Shown piece after piece: positions 17,863-26,463 of a DNA stretch of 64,000 nucleotides. The position numbers and the translations under genes were made by a program. Numbering within the stretch: the stretch's first letter is position 1; each line of letters begins with the position of its first letter. The DNA is taken from contig CAWDOU010000013.1 of the NCBI GenBank assembly GCA_963804055.1, forward strand, positions 62,001 to 126,000, read 5' to 3'. Source of the DNA: Bog-473 sp963804055. Lineage in GTDB: Bacteria > Actinomycetota > Acidimicrobiia > Acidimicrobiales > RAAP-2. The notes beneath the pieces were generated by a model that saw only the letters and a program-made list of their open reading frames with translations, was not told the DNA's origin and ran no database searches.

Positions 17863-18675
17863 ATGTATCCACGATCACAGATGCGGGTCCTTCTCGCTTG
17901 TATCGGGATTGCCTTGACTCTGGTCGTGATTGTGCCAGCTTCATCTGCGGCGTCCCACAGGCGCACGATTCAGGTTGGCCTCTTCGGTGACTCCCTTGCC
18001 GTGCAGTCGGAGCCCTATTTCAATTTTCTCGTACAGGCAGGTGGCGAGGCCAAGGTCACCGACTTCGCCTATGGCGGCACTGCGGCCTGCGATTGGATCT
18101 CCAAAATGGACAGGTATGCCCGTACCGAACATCCCCAGGCAGTGGTGTTCGAATTCATCGGCAACACGTTCACGGCGTGCATGAAGGGCTGCATATTCGG
18201 CTCGCCGGCCGCGGTGACGCTCTATTGCTCAGCGATTTCGACGGCAATCAACGTCTTTCTCGGATTGGGGGCGCACGTCTTTCTGATCGGCACACCGATC
18301 ACCCGGTCCGAGTGGACCTCCCATGATTCCAGGTGGGACGCTCTCAACCGGGCTTTCGCCGCTCTGGCGGTCAAGCATCCCGCTCATGTGACCTACGTCG
18401 ACGCGGGAAGAGCGGTCGAAGGGCCGCATCAGTCCTTCGTCTCGACGTTGCCCTGTCTCTCCTTCGAGCCCTGCACCGGACCGACGATCGCCGGTGTCAG
18501 GACCAACGTGGTTCGTTCGCCGGATGGGATTCATTTCTGCCCGAATCAGGTCGGCAACGCGGTAGGCGTCGTCCCCGGCTGCAAGACGTACAGCTCTGGC
18601 GCGTTCCGCTTTGCCGTGGCGATGGCCGGCCCGGTCATCCGTGAGCTCGGCCTGGCGAGGACTCAACGGAAGTGA
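17863..18675 (+). CDS. Exported SGNH/GDSL-type hydrolase
   Basis: A 270-aa protein with an N-terminal signal peptide (hydrophobic core about 9-25, cleavage likely after ASSAA). The mature domain carries the SGNH blocks: LFGDSLA with the nucleophile Ser44, a glycine in AYGGTAAC, IGN around residue 100, and DGIHFCPNQ supplying the catalytic Asp and His. It probably de-acylates a cell-wall glycan or lipid outside the membrane. It starts 15 nt after the ABC ATPase, so probable co-transcription with the FtsX-like transporter hints at envelope remodelling. Five or more Cys suggest disulfides. Confidence 0.8.
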   Translation: MYPRSQMRVLLACIGIALTLVVIVPASSAASHRRTIQVGLFGDSLAVQSEPYFNFLVQAGGEAKVTDFAYGGTAACDWISKMDRYARTEHPQAVVFEFIGNTFTACMKGCIFGSPAAVTLYCSAISTAINVFLGLGAHVFLIGTPITRSEWTSHDSRWDALNRAFAALAVKHPAHVTYVDAGRAVEGPHQSFVSTLPCLSFEPCTGPTIAGVRTNVVRSPDGIHFCPNQVGNAVGVVPGCKTYSSGAFRFAVAMAGPVIRELGLARTQRK

Positions 18676-18808
18676 CGAGACGAATACATGGCGCCGGCTC
18701 TTGACCTCACTTTCACACCTCATTCCTTTCACGCTCCGAGGCCAAGAGCGGGAATCTCTCCCGACAGTGACGGCACACTCCGGCGCTGACCAGGATTGGT
18801 AGCGCCTC

Positions 18809-20482
18809 GTGTCAGAGCGGACAGACGAAGGGCTTCGCCGCGACGTGGGCTTCTTCGGCCTGCTCTGGTTCTCGGCCGGGACAACGCTTGGCTCGGGTTG
18901 GCTCTTTGGCGCCTTTGTCGCCCTCACCATCGCGGGGCCCGCGGCCCTCGTGGGCTGGATTCTCGCTGCAGTCTTTCTGGCTCCGATGGCCCTCGTCTAC
19001 GCGGAGCTGGGCGCCATGTTCCCCGAGAGTGGAGGCCCCGGCCGCTTTGCCCACCACGCGTTCGGGAGTCTGGCCGGAGCGACCTTCGGCTGGTTCGCCT
19101 ATGTGCAGGCGGCGACGATCGCTCCGATCGAGGTGCTCGCTGCGATCGAGTACCTGTCGACCAACTCCTGGGCCAGGGGCCTCTACCAATCGGGCACCGG
19201 CACCCTCACTGCCACGGGCTACTTGGTGGCTGTCATGCTCATGGGCGTCTTCGTCACATTGAATCTGCTGGGTATTCGACTTCTGACTCGGACCAATTCG
19301 GTCGTCACAGTGTTCAAGCTCGCAATCCCCACCCTGACCGCACTGGCGCTGATCGTGGCTGGCTTCCACATCCACAACTTCACCGCGGCAGGCGGGTTCT
19401 TCGTCCATGGCGGGTCCGGCCCCATCCACGCGATTCTCAGCGCCATTACGGCTGGCGGCATCGCCTTCGCCCTGATGGGATTCGAGGGTGCACTCCAGGT
19501 CGGTGGCGAGAGCACCCATCCCCAACGAGACCTTCCTCGAGCCGTGTTCGGCGCCTTCCTGGTCTGCACGGCCATCTACGTCGTTGTCCAGTTGGCCTTC
19601 ATTGCGGCACTGCCTCCGTCCCTGCTGGCGCACTACAGCAGCTGGACCGAGCTCGCAGCGGATCCGCAGCTTTCGAGAGCTCCCTTCTTTGCGCTCGCCA
19701 GCCTGATCGGATTGGTCTGGTTGGCCTGGATCATGCGTGTCGACGCCGTTGTTTCCCCAAGCGGCACAGCGCTGGTCTACCTGACCGGAGCGTCGAGGCT
19801 CAGTTTCGGGCTGAGCAAGGACGGCTACGTGCCCAAGCTCTTTCTGGTCGAGGACGAGCGCACCGATGTCCCACTCTGGGGCGTGGTGATGTCCGGAGCA
19901 ATCGGTCTGCTCTTTCTGCTGCCCTTCCCGAGCTGGAACAAGCTCGTGAGCGTCGTGACCGGTGCAGTGGTGCTCATGTACGCGGGCGCCCCGCTCGCGC
20001 TGGGCTCTCTCCGGCGTACCCGGCCAGACCTCATTCGGCCCTACCGCCTCCCTGCGGCCCGCCTTCTCGCCCCCCTGTCCTTCGTCTTCGCCACCTTCAT
20101 CGCCTACTGGTCCGGCTGGCAGACGATTTCCACGCTGATGATCGCCCTCTTCCTCGGTTATGGCCTCATGGGCTTGGCTCGCTCATTTCACCTGGACTTC
20201 GAGCCGCCACGGATCGATTGGGCTTCTGCGTGGTGGCTCTTTCCCTATCTGGGGAGTCTTTCGATCATCTCGTACCTCGGCAATTTTGGCCGCGGCGCCA
20301 TCCTGGGCGGAGTCGGCCCCTTCAAGGACGTCCTCGTCGGCGGACGTGGAGTTCTCCCACTGTGGTGGGACATGGCTTGCCTGGCACTACTGAGTGTGGC
20401 TGTGTACGCCGGCGCCATGGCCCAGGGCGGCGGCGCGAAGTCGCCGCGTGAGGCTCCGGACCGCGCCCGCCTCGCAACGTGA
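18809..20482 (+). CDS. APC-superfamily amino acid permease
   Basis: A 557-aa transporter with about 12-13 hydrophobic helices. The first carries the APC substrate-loop motif (SAGTTLGSGWLFGAF, equivalent to the usual G-x-G-I/W). It ends with a charged tail after the last helix. GTG 18809 was chosen. Members import amino acids, polyamines or related solutes with protons; the substrate is not deducible. It stands alone, with about 130 nt before it and 156 nt after it. Confidence 0.88.
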   Translation: MSERTDEGLRRDVGFFGLLWFSAGTTLGSGWLFGAFVALTIAGPAALVGWILAAVFLAPMALVYAELGAMFPESGGPGRFAHHAFGSLAGATFGWFAYVQAATIAPIEVLAAIEYLSTNSWARGLYQSGTGTLTATGYLVAVMLMGVFVTLNLLGIRLLTRTNSVVTVFKLAIPTLTALALIVAGFHIHNFTAAGGFFVHGGSGPIHAILSAITAGGIAFALMGFEGALQVGGESTHPQRDLPRAVFGAFLVCTAIYVVVQLAFIAALPPSLLAHYSSWTELAADPQLSRAPFFALASLIGLVWLAWIMRVDAVVSPSGTALVYLTGASRLSFGLSKDGYVPKLFLVEDERTDVPLWGVVMSGAIGLLFLLPFPSWNKLVSVVTGAVVLMYAGAPLALGSLRRTRPDLIRPYRLPAARLLAPLSFVFATFIAYWSGWQTISTLMIALFLGYGLMGLARSFHLDFEPPRIDWASAWWLFPYLGSLSIISYLGNFGRGAILGGVGPFKDVLVGGRGVLPLWWDMACLALLSVAVYAGAMAQGGGAKSPREAPDRARLAT

Positions 20483-20504
20483 GGCCGAAGGTCCCACGCC
20501 TACG

Positions 20505-20518
20505 AGGACCTTCCTCCC
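20505..20518. promoter_or_regulatory. Degenerate DosR-like box upstream of the aldehyde dehydrogenase
   Basis: AGGAC-CTTC-CTCCC, two mismatches to the palindrome, 120 nt before the aldehyde dehydrogenase start. A partial GAAGGTCCC half-site precedes it at 20488-20496. Confidence 0.3.
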
Positions 20519-20638
20519 TAGCTGCAATCACGCCCTCGTCGTACCGTCGTTTTGGACGATATTCCGCCATCTGAGCCATCGTGAGTGAGGCTCGAGGTGG
20601 TCTCATCGTCAGGGCATGCGATCCATCGAGGAGGAAAA

Positions 20639-22207
20639 GTGACCCTGACTCAGGAACCCACCACCACAGCAACAGCCGGCACGACGGAGGTCTTCGTGGC
20701 TCCGGGTCGGCCGGGCAGCCTGGTAGAGGTGCAACCGCGGTACAACAACTTCATCGGTGGCAATTGGGTTGCTCCCGTCAAAGGTCAGTACATGGTGAAC
20801 GTGAGCCCGGTCAACGGCCAGCCCTTCTGCGAAGTCGCGCGCTCGACCGTCGAAGACGTCGAACTTGCGCTCGATGCCGCCCACGCCGCCAAGGATGCGT
20901 GGGGCGAAACCTCGCTGGCCGAACGGGCCGCCGTGCTCAACGCCATTGCCGACGCAATCGAAGCAAACCTCGAGATGCTGGCCGTGGCCGAGACGTGGGA
21001 GAACGGCAAGCCGGTGCGTGAGACCCTGGCCGCCGACATTCCTCTCGCCGTCGATCACTTTCGTTACTTCGCGGGGGCCACCAGATCGCTCGAGGGTCGC
21101 TCGACCGAGATCGACAAGGACACGGTCGCATACCACTTCCACGAGCCGCTCGGCGTCGTGGGGCAGATCATCCCCTTCAATTTCCCCCTACTGATGGCGG
21201 CATGGAAGATCGCACCGGCTCTGGCCGCCGGGAACTGCACCGTGGTCAAGCCGGCCTCGCCGACTCCATGGTCGATCCTCAAGCTGGCTGAGGTTATTCA
21301 AGACGTTGTCCCTCCTGGTGTTGTGAACATCGTCACGGGACCCGGAGGTGAAATCGGCAAGGCACTGGCGTCGAGTCCACGCATCGCCAAGATCGCCTTT
21401 ACGGGAGAAACGACGACCGGACGCTTGATCATGCAATACGCAGCCGAGAACCTGATCCCTTCGACCGTGGAGCTCGGCGGCAAATCACCCAACATCTTCT
21501 TCGCCGACGTGATGGACGCCGATGACGAATACCTGGACAAGGCCATCGAGGGACTCGTTCTCTACGCCTTCAACAAGGGAGAGGTGTGCACCTGCCCGTC
21601 CAGGGCACTGATTCACGAGTCGATCTACGACCGCTTCATGGAACGCTGCCTGGCACGGATCGCAGTGATCCGACAGGGAAACCCACTCGACCCTTCAACC
21701 ATGATCGGCCCCCAGGTCTCGGTTCAGCAGATGGAGAAGATCGAGTCGTATGTCGAGATCGGGTGGCAGGAGGGAGCCACGTGTCTCATCGGAGGCAAGA
21801 AAGCTCATCTGGGCGGTGAGCTCGAGGGTGGCTACTACTACGAGCCCACGGTGCTCGAGGGTCATAACGGGATGCGGGTCTTCCAGGAGGAGATCTTTGG
21901 TCCGGTGCTGGCCGTCACGACATTCGCCAATGAGGCGGACGCGGTCAGGATCGCCAATGACACACCGTACGGGCTCGGTGCAGGCGTATGGACCCGCAAT
22001 GGGAACCTCGCCTATCGCATGGGCCGCGCTATCAAAGCGGGCCGGGTGTGGACGAACTGCTACCACCTCTACCCGGCTGGTGCCGCCTTTGGCGGATACA
22101 AGATCTCCGGAGTCGGTCGTGAGAACCACCAGATGATGCTCGAGCACTACTCGCAAACCAAGAACCTGCTGGTCAGCTACGGCACCAAGCCTCTCGGGTT
22201 CTTCTAG
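20639..22207 (+). CDS. NAD+-dependent (acet)aldehyde dehydrogenase, ExaC-like
   Basis: A 522-aa ALDH. GTG 20639 follows a clear GGAGGAAAA ribosome site. The cofactor-binding motif FNFPLLMAAWKIAPAL, the general base Glu in TVELGGKSPN and the catalytic Cys in NKGEVCTCPSRAL are present. The double-Cys GEVCTCPSRA and the length are typical of ExaC/AldA acetaldehyde dehydrogenases, which oxidise acetaldehyde from ethanol to acetate. A zinc alcohol dehydrogenase lies 3.2 kb downstream with the same kind of upstream box, so the two may act in sequence. Confidence 0.9.
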   Translation: MTLTQEPTTTATAGTTEVFVAPGRPGSLVEVQPRYNNFIGGNWVAPVKGQYMVNVSPVNGQPFCEVARSTVEDVELALDAAHAAKDAWGETSLAERAAVLNAIADAIEANLEMLAVAETWENGKPVRETLAADIPLAVDHFRYFAGATRSLEGRSTEIDKDTVAYHFHEPLGVVGQIIPFNFPLLMAAWKIAPALAAGNCTVVKPASPTPWSILKLAEVIQDVVPPGVVNIVTGPGGEIGKALASSPRIAKIAFTGETTTGRLIMQYAAENLIPSTVELGGKSPNIFFADVMDADDEYLDKAIEGLVLYAFNKGEVCTCPSRALIHESIYDRFMERCLARIAVIRQGNPLDPSTMIGPQVSVQQMEKIESYVEIGWQEGATCLIGGKKAHLGGELEGGYYYEPTVLEGHNGMRVFQEEIFGPVLAVTTFANEADAVRIANDTPYGLGAGVWTRNGNLAYRMGRAIKAGRVWTNCYHLYPAGAAFGGYKISGVGRENHQMMLEHYSQTKNLLVSYGTKPLGFF

Positions 22208-22238
22208 AGGAGTCGTGGACAGGACGCTCTGCTGCTCC

Positions 22239-22262
22239 TTCGCCAATCACTCTTTTGGCGAA
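22239..22262. terminator. Inverted repeat after the aldehyde dehydrogenase
   Basis: Perfect 8-bp arms TTCGCCAA/TTGGCGAA around an 8-nt loop, 32 nt after the stop codon. There is no downstream T-tract, so it may be a factor-assisted terminator or an operator for the ABC genes that begin at 22339. Confidence 0.4.
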
Positions 22263-22338
22263 TGCCGGCTGTGGTTTGGCCGTTGTACGATTCTGATCTC
22301 ACGCACCACGAACACGGCCTGAGCCGTCGGAGAACGTC

Positions 22339-23358
22339 TTGTCTTCCCTTGTAGCAGCACCGCCCGACGCCACGGCCCTCGAGCGGCCGCGCCCGACCGC
22401 CCTTTCCTTCCAGGACGTCACGCATCGTTACGGCTCCCGAATCGCGCTGGACCGGCTGGACTTGGAGGTGCTCCAGGGCGAAGTGCTCGCACTTCTCGGG
22501 CCGAATGGAGCCGGCAAATCGACCACGATCTCGGCACTTCTCGGACTCCTTCGACCGCAGGAGGGTCGGATCGAGGTTCTCGGGAGCGACCCGCGCCAGG
22601 CCGTGGCCGACGGCCGCGTGGGAGCGATGCTCCAGTCCGGGTCCGGTATCGGCCTCCCGCCCGGTGTTCGCGTCGATGAGGCCCTCGGCCTCGTCCGGCG
22701 CCTCTACCGACGGCCCGCGCCCCTTGACCAGATCGTCCAGCGCGCGGATATCGGTTCCCTCCTGAGGCAACGGACGGACCGGCTCTCGGGCGGACAGGCG
22801 CAGCGTGTCCGTTTCGCCATCGCAATTGCAGGCGACCCCGAAATCGTCTTCCTCGACGAGCCGACGTCGGCTATGGACGTGGAATCCCGCCAGGGCTTCT
22901 GGCGAATGATGCGCGACTTCGGGAACGAGGGCCGTACGGTGCTCTTTGCCACGCACCACCTGGCAGAGGCTGACGAGATCGCCGACCGCGTCGTCGTACT
23001 CAACCATGGAAGAGTCGTGGCAGACGGGCCGGGGGCCACGCTCAAGGCAGCTGTGGCCACGCGCCGGCTCCGCTTCGTCACCGAACAGCCCGACCGTCCC
23101 GAGCTCTCCGACCTCGACGGCGTCACCGAGGTGAGCGTCTGCGGTACAGGCGTCTCTATCGACTCCCTTGATGCTGACGCCACCATCCGCGACCTGGTGG
23201 GACGTGGAGTGCAGTTCCGTGACCTCGAGATCACCGGTGCTGGGCTCGAGCAGGCATTCGTGGCCCTCACGGGATGTGGCGCCCCCGCTGCGGCCCGCGC
23301 GGTCACTCCCACGACCATCACGTCAAACGGAGCCGTCGCTCAGGACGACGGGTCATGA
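22339..23358 (+). CDS. ABC exporter ATP-binding protein
   Basis: A 339-aa ATPase: Walker A LLGPNGAGKSTT, signature LSGGQAQRVRFAIA, Walker B IVFLDEPTSAMD, and switch LFATHHLAEADE. A C-terminal extension of about 100 residues resembles the regulatory tail of drug/lipid exporter ATPases. The proposed start is TTG 22339, because no ATG or GTG fits better; this is uncertain by some codons. The stop overlaps the permease ATG (ATGA). Confidence 0.87.
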   Translation: MSSLVAAPPDATALERPRPTALSFQDVTHRYGSRIALDRLDLEVLQGEVLALLGPNGAGKSTTISALLGLLRPQEGRIEVLGSDPRQAVADGRVGAMLQSGSGIGLPPGVRVDEALGLVRRLYRRPAPLDQIVQRADIGSLLRQRTDRLSGGQAQRVRFAIAIAGDPEIVFLDEPTSAMDVESRQGFWRMMRDFGNEGRTVLFATHHLAEADEIADRVVVLNHGRVVADGPGATLKAAVATRRLRFVTEQPDRPELSDLDGVTEVSVCGTGVSIDSLDADATIRDLVGRGVQFRDLEITGAGLEQAFVALTGCGAPAAARAVTPTTITSNGAVAQDDGS

Positions 23359-24200
23359 GTCTCCCTGTCGCTCCGCAGGCCCTGCCGGATCACCGGAGTG
23401 TGCGAGACACGGCCGACCCCCCACCACGCGACGGCTGGCGGAGACGGTTCACGCCACTCTTGGCCTTCTGCCGATTCGAGGTGGGGCGCCTGTTGCGGAG
23501 CTGGAAGTTTCTGGCGATCACGATCGGCTTCCCGGTGATCTTCTACATCCTCTTCCTCGGCGACCACACTGCAGGCAAGGTGGTCGACGGCACGGTGCCC
23601 TGGCGCGTCTACCTGATGGTCTCCATGTGCTCCTTCGGGGCGTTGGTGGCCGCCCTCAACGCAGGTGGAACCCGGCTCTCGATGGAACGAGCGTCCGGAT
23701 GGGCGCGCCAGCTGCGCGTCACCCCGATTCCGGCCTGGTCGTACGTCGCCACCAAGGTCATCGCCAGCATGTTCGTGGTGCTTCCCGTGATCATCTTGGT
23801 CGAGGCGGTCGGTGCTGGCTTCGGTGACGTCCGGCTGGGTGCGACGACATGGGTGGGGCTGACCCTCCTGCTGTGGGCCACCTCCCTGCCCTTCGCCGTG
23901 CTGGGTGTCTTCATCGGTTTCCTGGTCGCGCCCGAAGCTGCGTTTCCCGTGGTCACCGGGCTCATGTTCGTGCTCGGCTACTTCGGGGGTCTGTTCAACC
24001 CGGTTGACGAAATGCCTGGCTCGCTCCAGTTCATTGCACACCTGATGCCGAACTACCACCAGGTCGCTCTGGCCCTGGCCGCACTCGACGGTCAAACCCT
24101 GGCACTCAGCCATTGGCTGATCCTGGTGGGATATGTGGCAGCCCTCGCGTTGGCGATCGCTTGGAAACACCGGCTCGAAGAGGCCCGGGGGCTCGCTTGA
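23355..24200 (+). CDS. ABC-2 type exporter permease
   Basis: A 281-aa protein with six hydrophobic helices beginning near residue 47 (SWKFLAITIGFPVIFYILFLG). The coupling-helix segment SMERASGWARQLRVTPIPAWSY and the re-entrant GLMFVLGYFGGLFNPVDEMP are typical of ABC-2 permeases that partner DrrA/NatA-type ATPases. It is translationally coupled to the ATPase upstream. Substrate unknown. Confidence 0.87.
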   Translation: MSLPVAPQALPDHRSVRDTADPPPRDGWRRRFTPLLAFCRFEVGRLLRSWKFLAITIGFPVIFYILFLGDHTAGKVVDGTVPWRVYLMVSMCSFGALVAALNAGGTRLSMERASGWARQLRVTPIPAWSYVATKVIASMFVVLPVIILVEAVGAGFGDVRLGATTWVGLTLLLWATSLPFAVLGVFIGFLVAPEAAFPVVTGLMFVLGYFGGLFNPVDEMPGSLQFIAHLMPNYHQVALALAALDGQTLALSHWLILVGYVAALALAIAWKHRLEEARGLA

Positions 24201-24301
24201 CCGGAACCTCTCCGGTGCTCGGTTCAGCCGACTCGTCGAGATATCGCGATTGAGCGTGGCCGCAACTGCAACGACCATGACGGAGCACATGACGGATCGT
24301 T

Positions 24302-24336
24302 AGGACCTTCGTCGATACCGCAAGGACTTTCGTCCC
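24302..24336. promoter_or_regulatory. Tandem DosR/DevR-like boxes
   Basis: Two boxes start 21 bp apart (two helical turns): AGGAC-CTTC-GTCGA at 24302-24315 and AGGAC-TTTC-GTCCC at 24323-24336. The second ends 37 nt before the ATG at 24374. Tandem phased sites near the core promoter are the usual DosR arrangement. Confidence 0.55.
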
Positions 24337-24373
24337 TACGAACGGGCGCACCGAGCGACGTACGGTGCTCTCC

Positions 24374-24574
24374 ATGTCTGAGGAGGCGGAGCCTTACGGA
24401 GTCCGTCCACCGAACGGAGACGGAGTCTGGCACATGGTCCCGTGGGATCTCGCCCCGGTGGCGATATGTGGAAGGGCGATCGAGTACGGGGCGCGGCTGA
24501 GAACATGGTCCGAAACGCCTCCCGAGGATCGGTGCAATATCTGCCTTCGACGATCTTCACCAGGTCTGGCATGA
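24374..24574 (+). CDS. Small putative zinc-binding protein
   Basis: A 66-aa protein with W-H-M, then A-I-C-G-R, then C-N-I-C near the end. This Cys/His set could hold a structural metal, as in small DUF3039-like zinc proteins. It begins right after the tandem palindromes and its stop overlaps the DsbA-family gene (ATGA). Two further in-frame codons upstream (24365) are possible but less likely. Function unknown. Confidence 0.55.
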   Translation: MSEEAEPYGVRPPNGDGVWHMVPWDLAPVAICGRAIEYGARLRTWSETPPEDRCNICLRRSSPGLA

Positions 24575-25269
24575 GGAGGAGCGCGCATTCGAATCGGGCT
24601 GGTGAAGTCCTGCGCACCACGTCAGGTGCGGTCATAGAGGTCTTCGCCGACATCTGGTGTCCGTTTGCCCACGTCGGGCTGCAGACGATTCACACACAGC
24701 GTGCGCGTGCGGGTCGCGCTGATGTGCCGATCTGGGTCCGAGCCTGGCCGCTCGAGTTGGTCAACGGGACCCCGCTCGACGCGTCAGACACCCTGGCCCA
24801 TGTGAACGAGCTTCGAGAGCAGGTCGCCCCGGGGCTGTTCCGTCATTTCGACATCGACCGGTTTCCCAGCTCGACGCTCGATGCCCTCGCGTTGGTCAAT
24901 CGGGCCTATCGGTCAGGTCCCCACGTTGGCGAGCTGGTCAGCTTCGCACTCCGAGACGCCCTCTTCGAGAAGGGTCAGGACGTCTCAGACAGCATCACAC
25001 TCGAGCACATTGCGCATACTCTTGGTGTCGCCCAGCCCGACGAATCCGATCGCACCGGCGTCCTGGCCGACTGGCACGAAGGAGAGCGCCGTGGCGTCCT
25101 CGGCTCGCCGCACTTCTTTTGCGGCGATACAAGTGTCTTTTGCCCTTCGCTCAAGATCAGCAGGGATCCCATCGACGGGGTCTCGATCATCAGAGATACA
25201 TCGCGTTTGGAGGACTTCTTGGCTCAGTGTCTTCTTCCGCCGGCGGCGGCGGCCCACACTGGGAACTAG
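24571..25269 (+). CDS. DsbA/FrnE-family thioredoxin-fold protein with a CPFA site
   Basis: A 232-aa protein with the DsbA-like opening IEVFADIWCPFAHVG. The active-site motif is C-P-F-A, not C-x-x-C, so only the first Cys remains and dithiol oxidase activity is unlikely. A glutathione or mycothiol-dependent isomerase/transferase role, as in 2-hydroxychromene-2-carboxylate isomerase relatives, is possible. A cis-Pro loop (GVLGSPHFF) is present. No signal peptide, so cytosolic. ATG 24571 overlaps the upstream stop. It is probably controlled by the tandem boxes at 24302-24336. Confidence 0.75.
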   Translation: MRRSAHSNRAGEVLRTTSGAVIEVFADIWCPFAHVGLQTIHTQRARAGRADVPIWVRAWPLELVNGTPLDASDTLAHVNELREQVAPGLFRHFDIDRFPSSTLDALALVNRAYRSGPHVGELVSFALRDALFEKGQDVSDSITLEHIAHTLGVAQPDESDRTGVLADWHEGERRGVLGSPHFFCGDTSVFCPSLKISRDPIDGVSIIRDTSRLEDFLAQCLLPPAAAAHTGN

Positions 25270-25283
25270 TCGCTCACAAAGAA

Positions 25284-25297
25284 GGGACCTTCCTCCG
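25284..25297. promoter_or_regulatory. Degenerate DosR-like box upstream of the alcohol dehydrogenase
   Basis: GGGAC-CTTC-CTCCG: an intact left arm and a degenerate right arm, 113 nt before the alcohol dehydrogenase ATG. It has the same CTTC spacer as the boxes at 20505 and 24302. Confidence 0.35.
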
Positions 25298-25410
25298 TAG
25301 TGAACGAGCCGACCAACTCCTACGGTTGGACGTAACGACGTCATCATCGCACGCTGTGCCGTTTCCCGAGTTCAATGCGCACTCGGACTCACGACCCTGG
25401 GAGGTCCATC

Positions 25411-26463
25411 ATGAAGGGTTTGATCTACAGGGGTCCAGGCAAGAAGGCCTGGGACGAGGTGCCGGATCCGAAAATCGAACAACCGACCGACGTGATCGTG
25501 AAGATGGTGGCGACGACAATCTGTGGCACCGACCTTCACATTCTCAAGGGCGATGTCCCCGAGGTGGAGGTTGGCCGTATTTTGGGGCACGAAGGAATCG
25601 GCGTGATCACCGAAGTCGGGGAGGGAGTCACCCAGCTCGCCGTCGGTGACCGTGTCATCCTGGCGTGCGTCAGTTCGTGCGGAAAATGCTCAAACTGCCG
25701 CAAGGGCCTTTACAGCCACTGTCTCGATCCTGAGGGGATAGCAGGAATCGGCTGGATCTTTGGTTACATGATCGACGGGACCCAGGCCGAATACGTCAGG
25801 GTTCCCTTCGCAGAGAACTCGGTCTATAAGGTGCCGGAGGGCGTCACCGATGCGGAGGGGATCCTGCTTTCGGACATCTTGCCCACTGGATTCGAGATCG
25901 GTGTCCAGTACGGGCACGTCGCCCCTGGCGATGTCGTGGCCGTCATCGGCTCCGGTCCAGTAGGGCTCTCGGCCGTCATGACAGCGCGGCTCTACGGTCC
26001 GTCGAAGGTGATCGCAATCGATGTCGACACCTCGCGTCTCGCCCGGGCCACCGATTTCGGCGCCACCAACACGGTCAACTCGGGGGATGCCGACTGGAAA
26101 GACCAGGTTCTCGCACTGACGGACGGCTTGGGTGTCGATGTCGCAATCGAGGCGGTCGGCGTTCCCGAGACGTTCACCATGGCAACGGTCATTGTGCGCC
26201 CGGGCGGCAACGTCGCGAACATCGGCGTGCACGGCAAGTCGGTCGACCTCGCGCTCAACGAATTGTGGATCCGGAATATCGATATCTCCATGGGCCTGGT
26301 CAACACGAACACACTCGGGATGCTGCTGAAGCTCGTGGCCGAGCACAAGCTGCCTGCCGAGAAATTCGTGACCCACGAGTTCTCGTTCGACCAGATGCTC
26401 GAGGCGTACGATGTCTTCGGTCATGCGGCGGAGCACGACGCGCTCAAGGTCCTCATCCACTAG
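25411..26463 (+). CDS. Zinc-dependent alcohol dehydrogenase (MDR family)
   Basis: A 350-aa medium-chain dehydrogenase. Catalytic-zinc residues are Cys in TICGTDLH and His-Glu in GHEGIG. Structural-zinc cysteines are in SSCGKCSNCRKGLYSHC. The Rossmann motif is VIGSGPVGLSAV, with an acidic residue in IAIDVDTSR favouring NAD. ATG 25411 follows a GGGAGG ribosome site. With the ExaC-like dehydrogenase it could convert an alcohol to the acid via the aldehyde. A second, more distant paralogue is at 55480. Confidence 0.92.
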   Translation: MKGLIYRGPGKKAWDEVPDPKIEQPTDVIVKMVATTICGTDLHILKGDVPEVEVGRILGHEGIGVITEVGEGVTQLAVGDRVILACVSSCGKCSNCRKGLYSHCLDPEGIAGIGWIFGYMIDGTQAEYVRVPFAENSVYKVPEGVTDAEGILLSDILPTGFEIGVQYGHVAPGDVVAVIGSGPVGLSAVMTARLYGPSKVIAIDVDTSRLARATDFGATNTVNSGDADWKDQVLALTDGLGVDVAIEAVGVPETFTMATVIVRPGGNVANIGVHGKSVDLALNELWIRNIDISMGLVNTNTLGMLLKLVAEHKLPAEKFVTHEFSFDQMLEAYDVFGHAAEHDALKVLIH

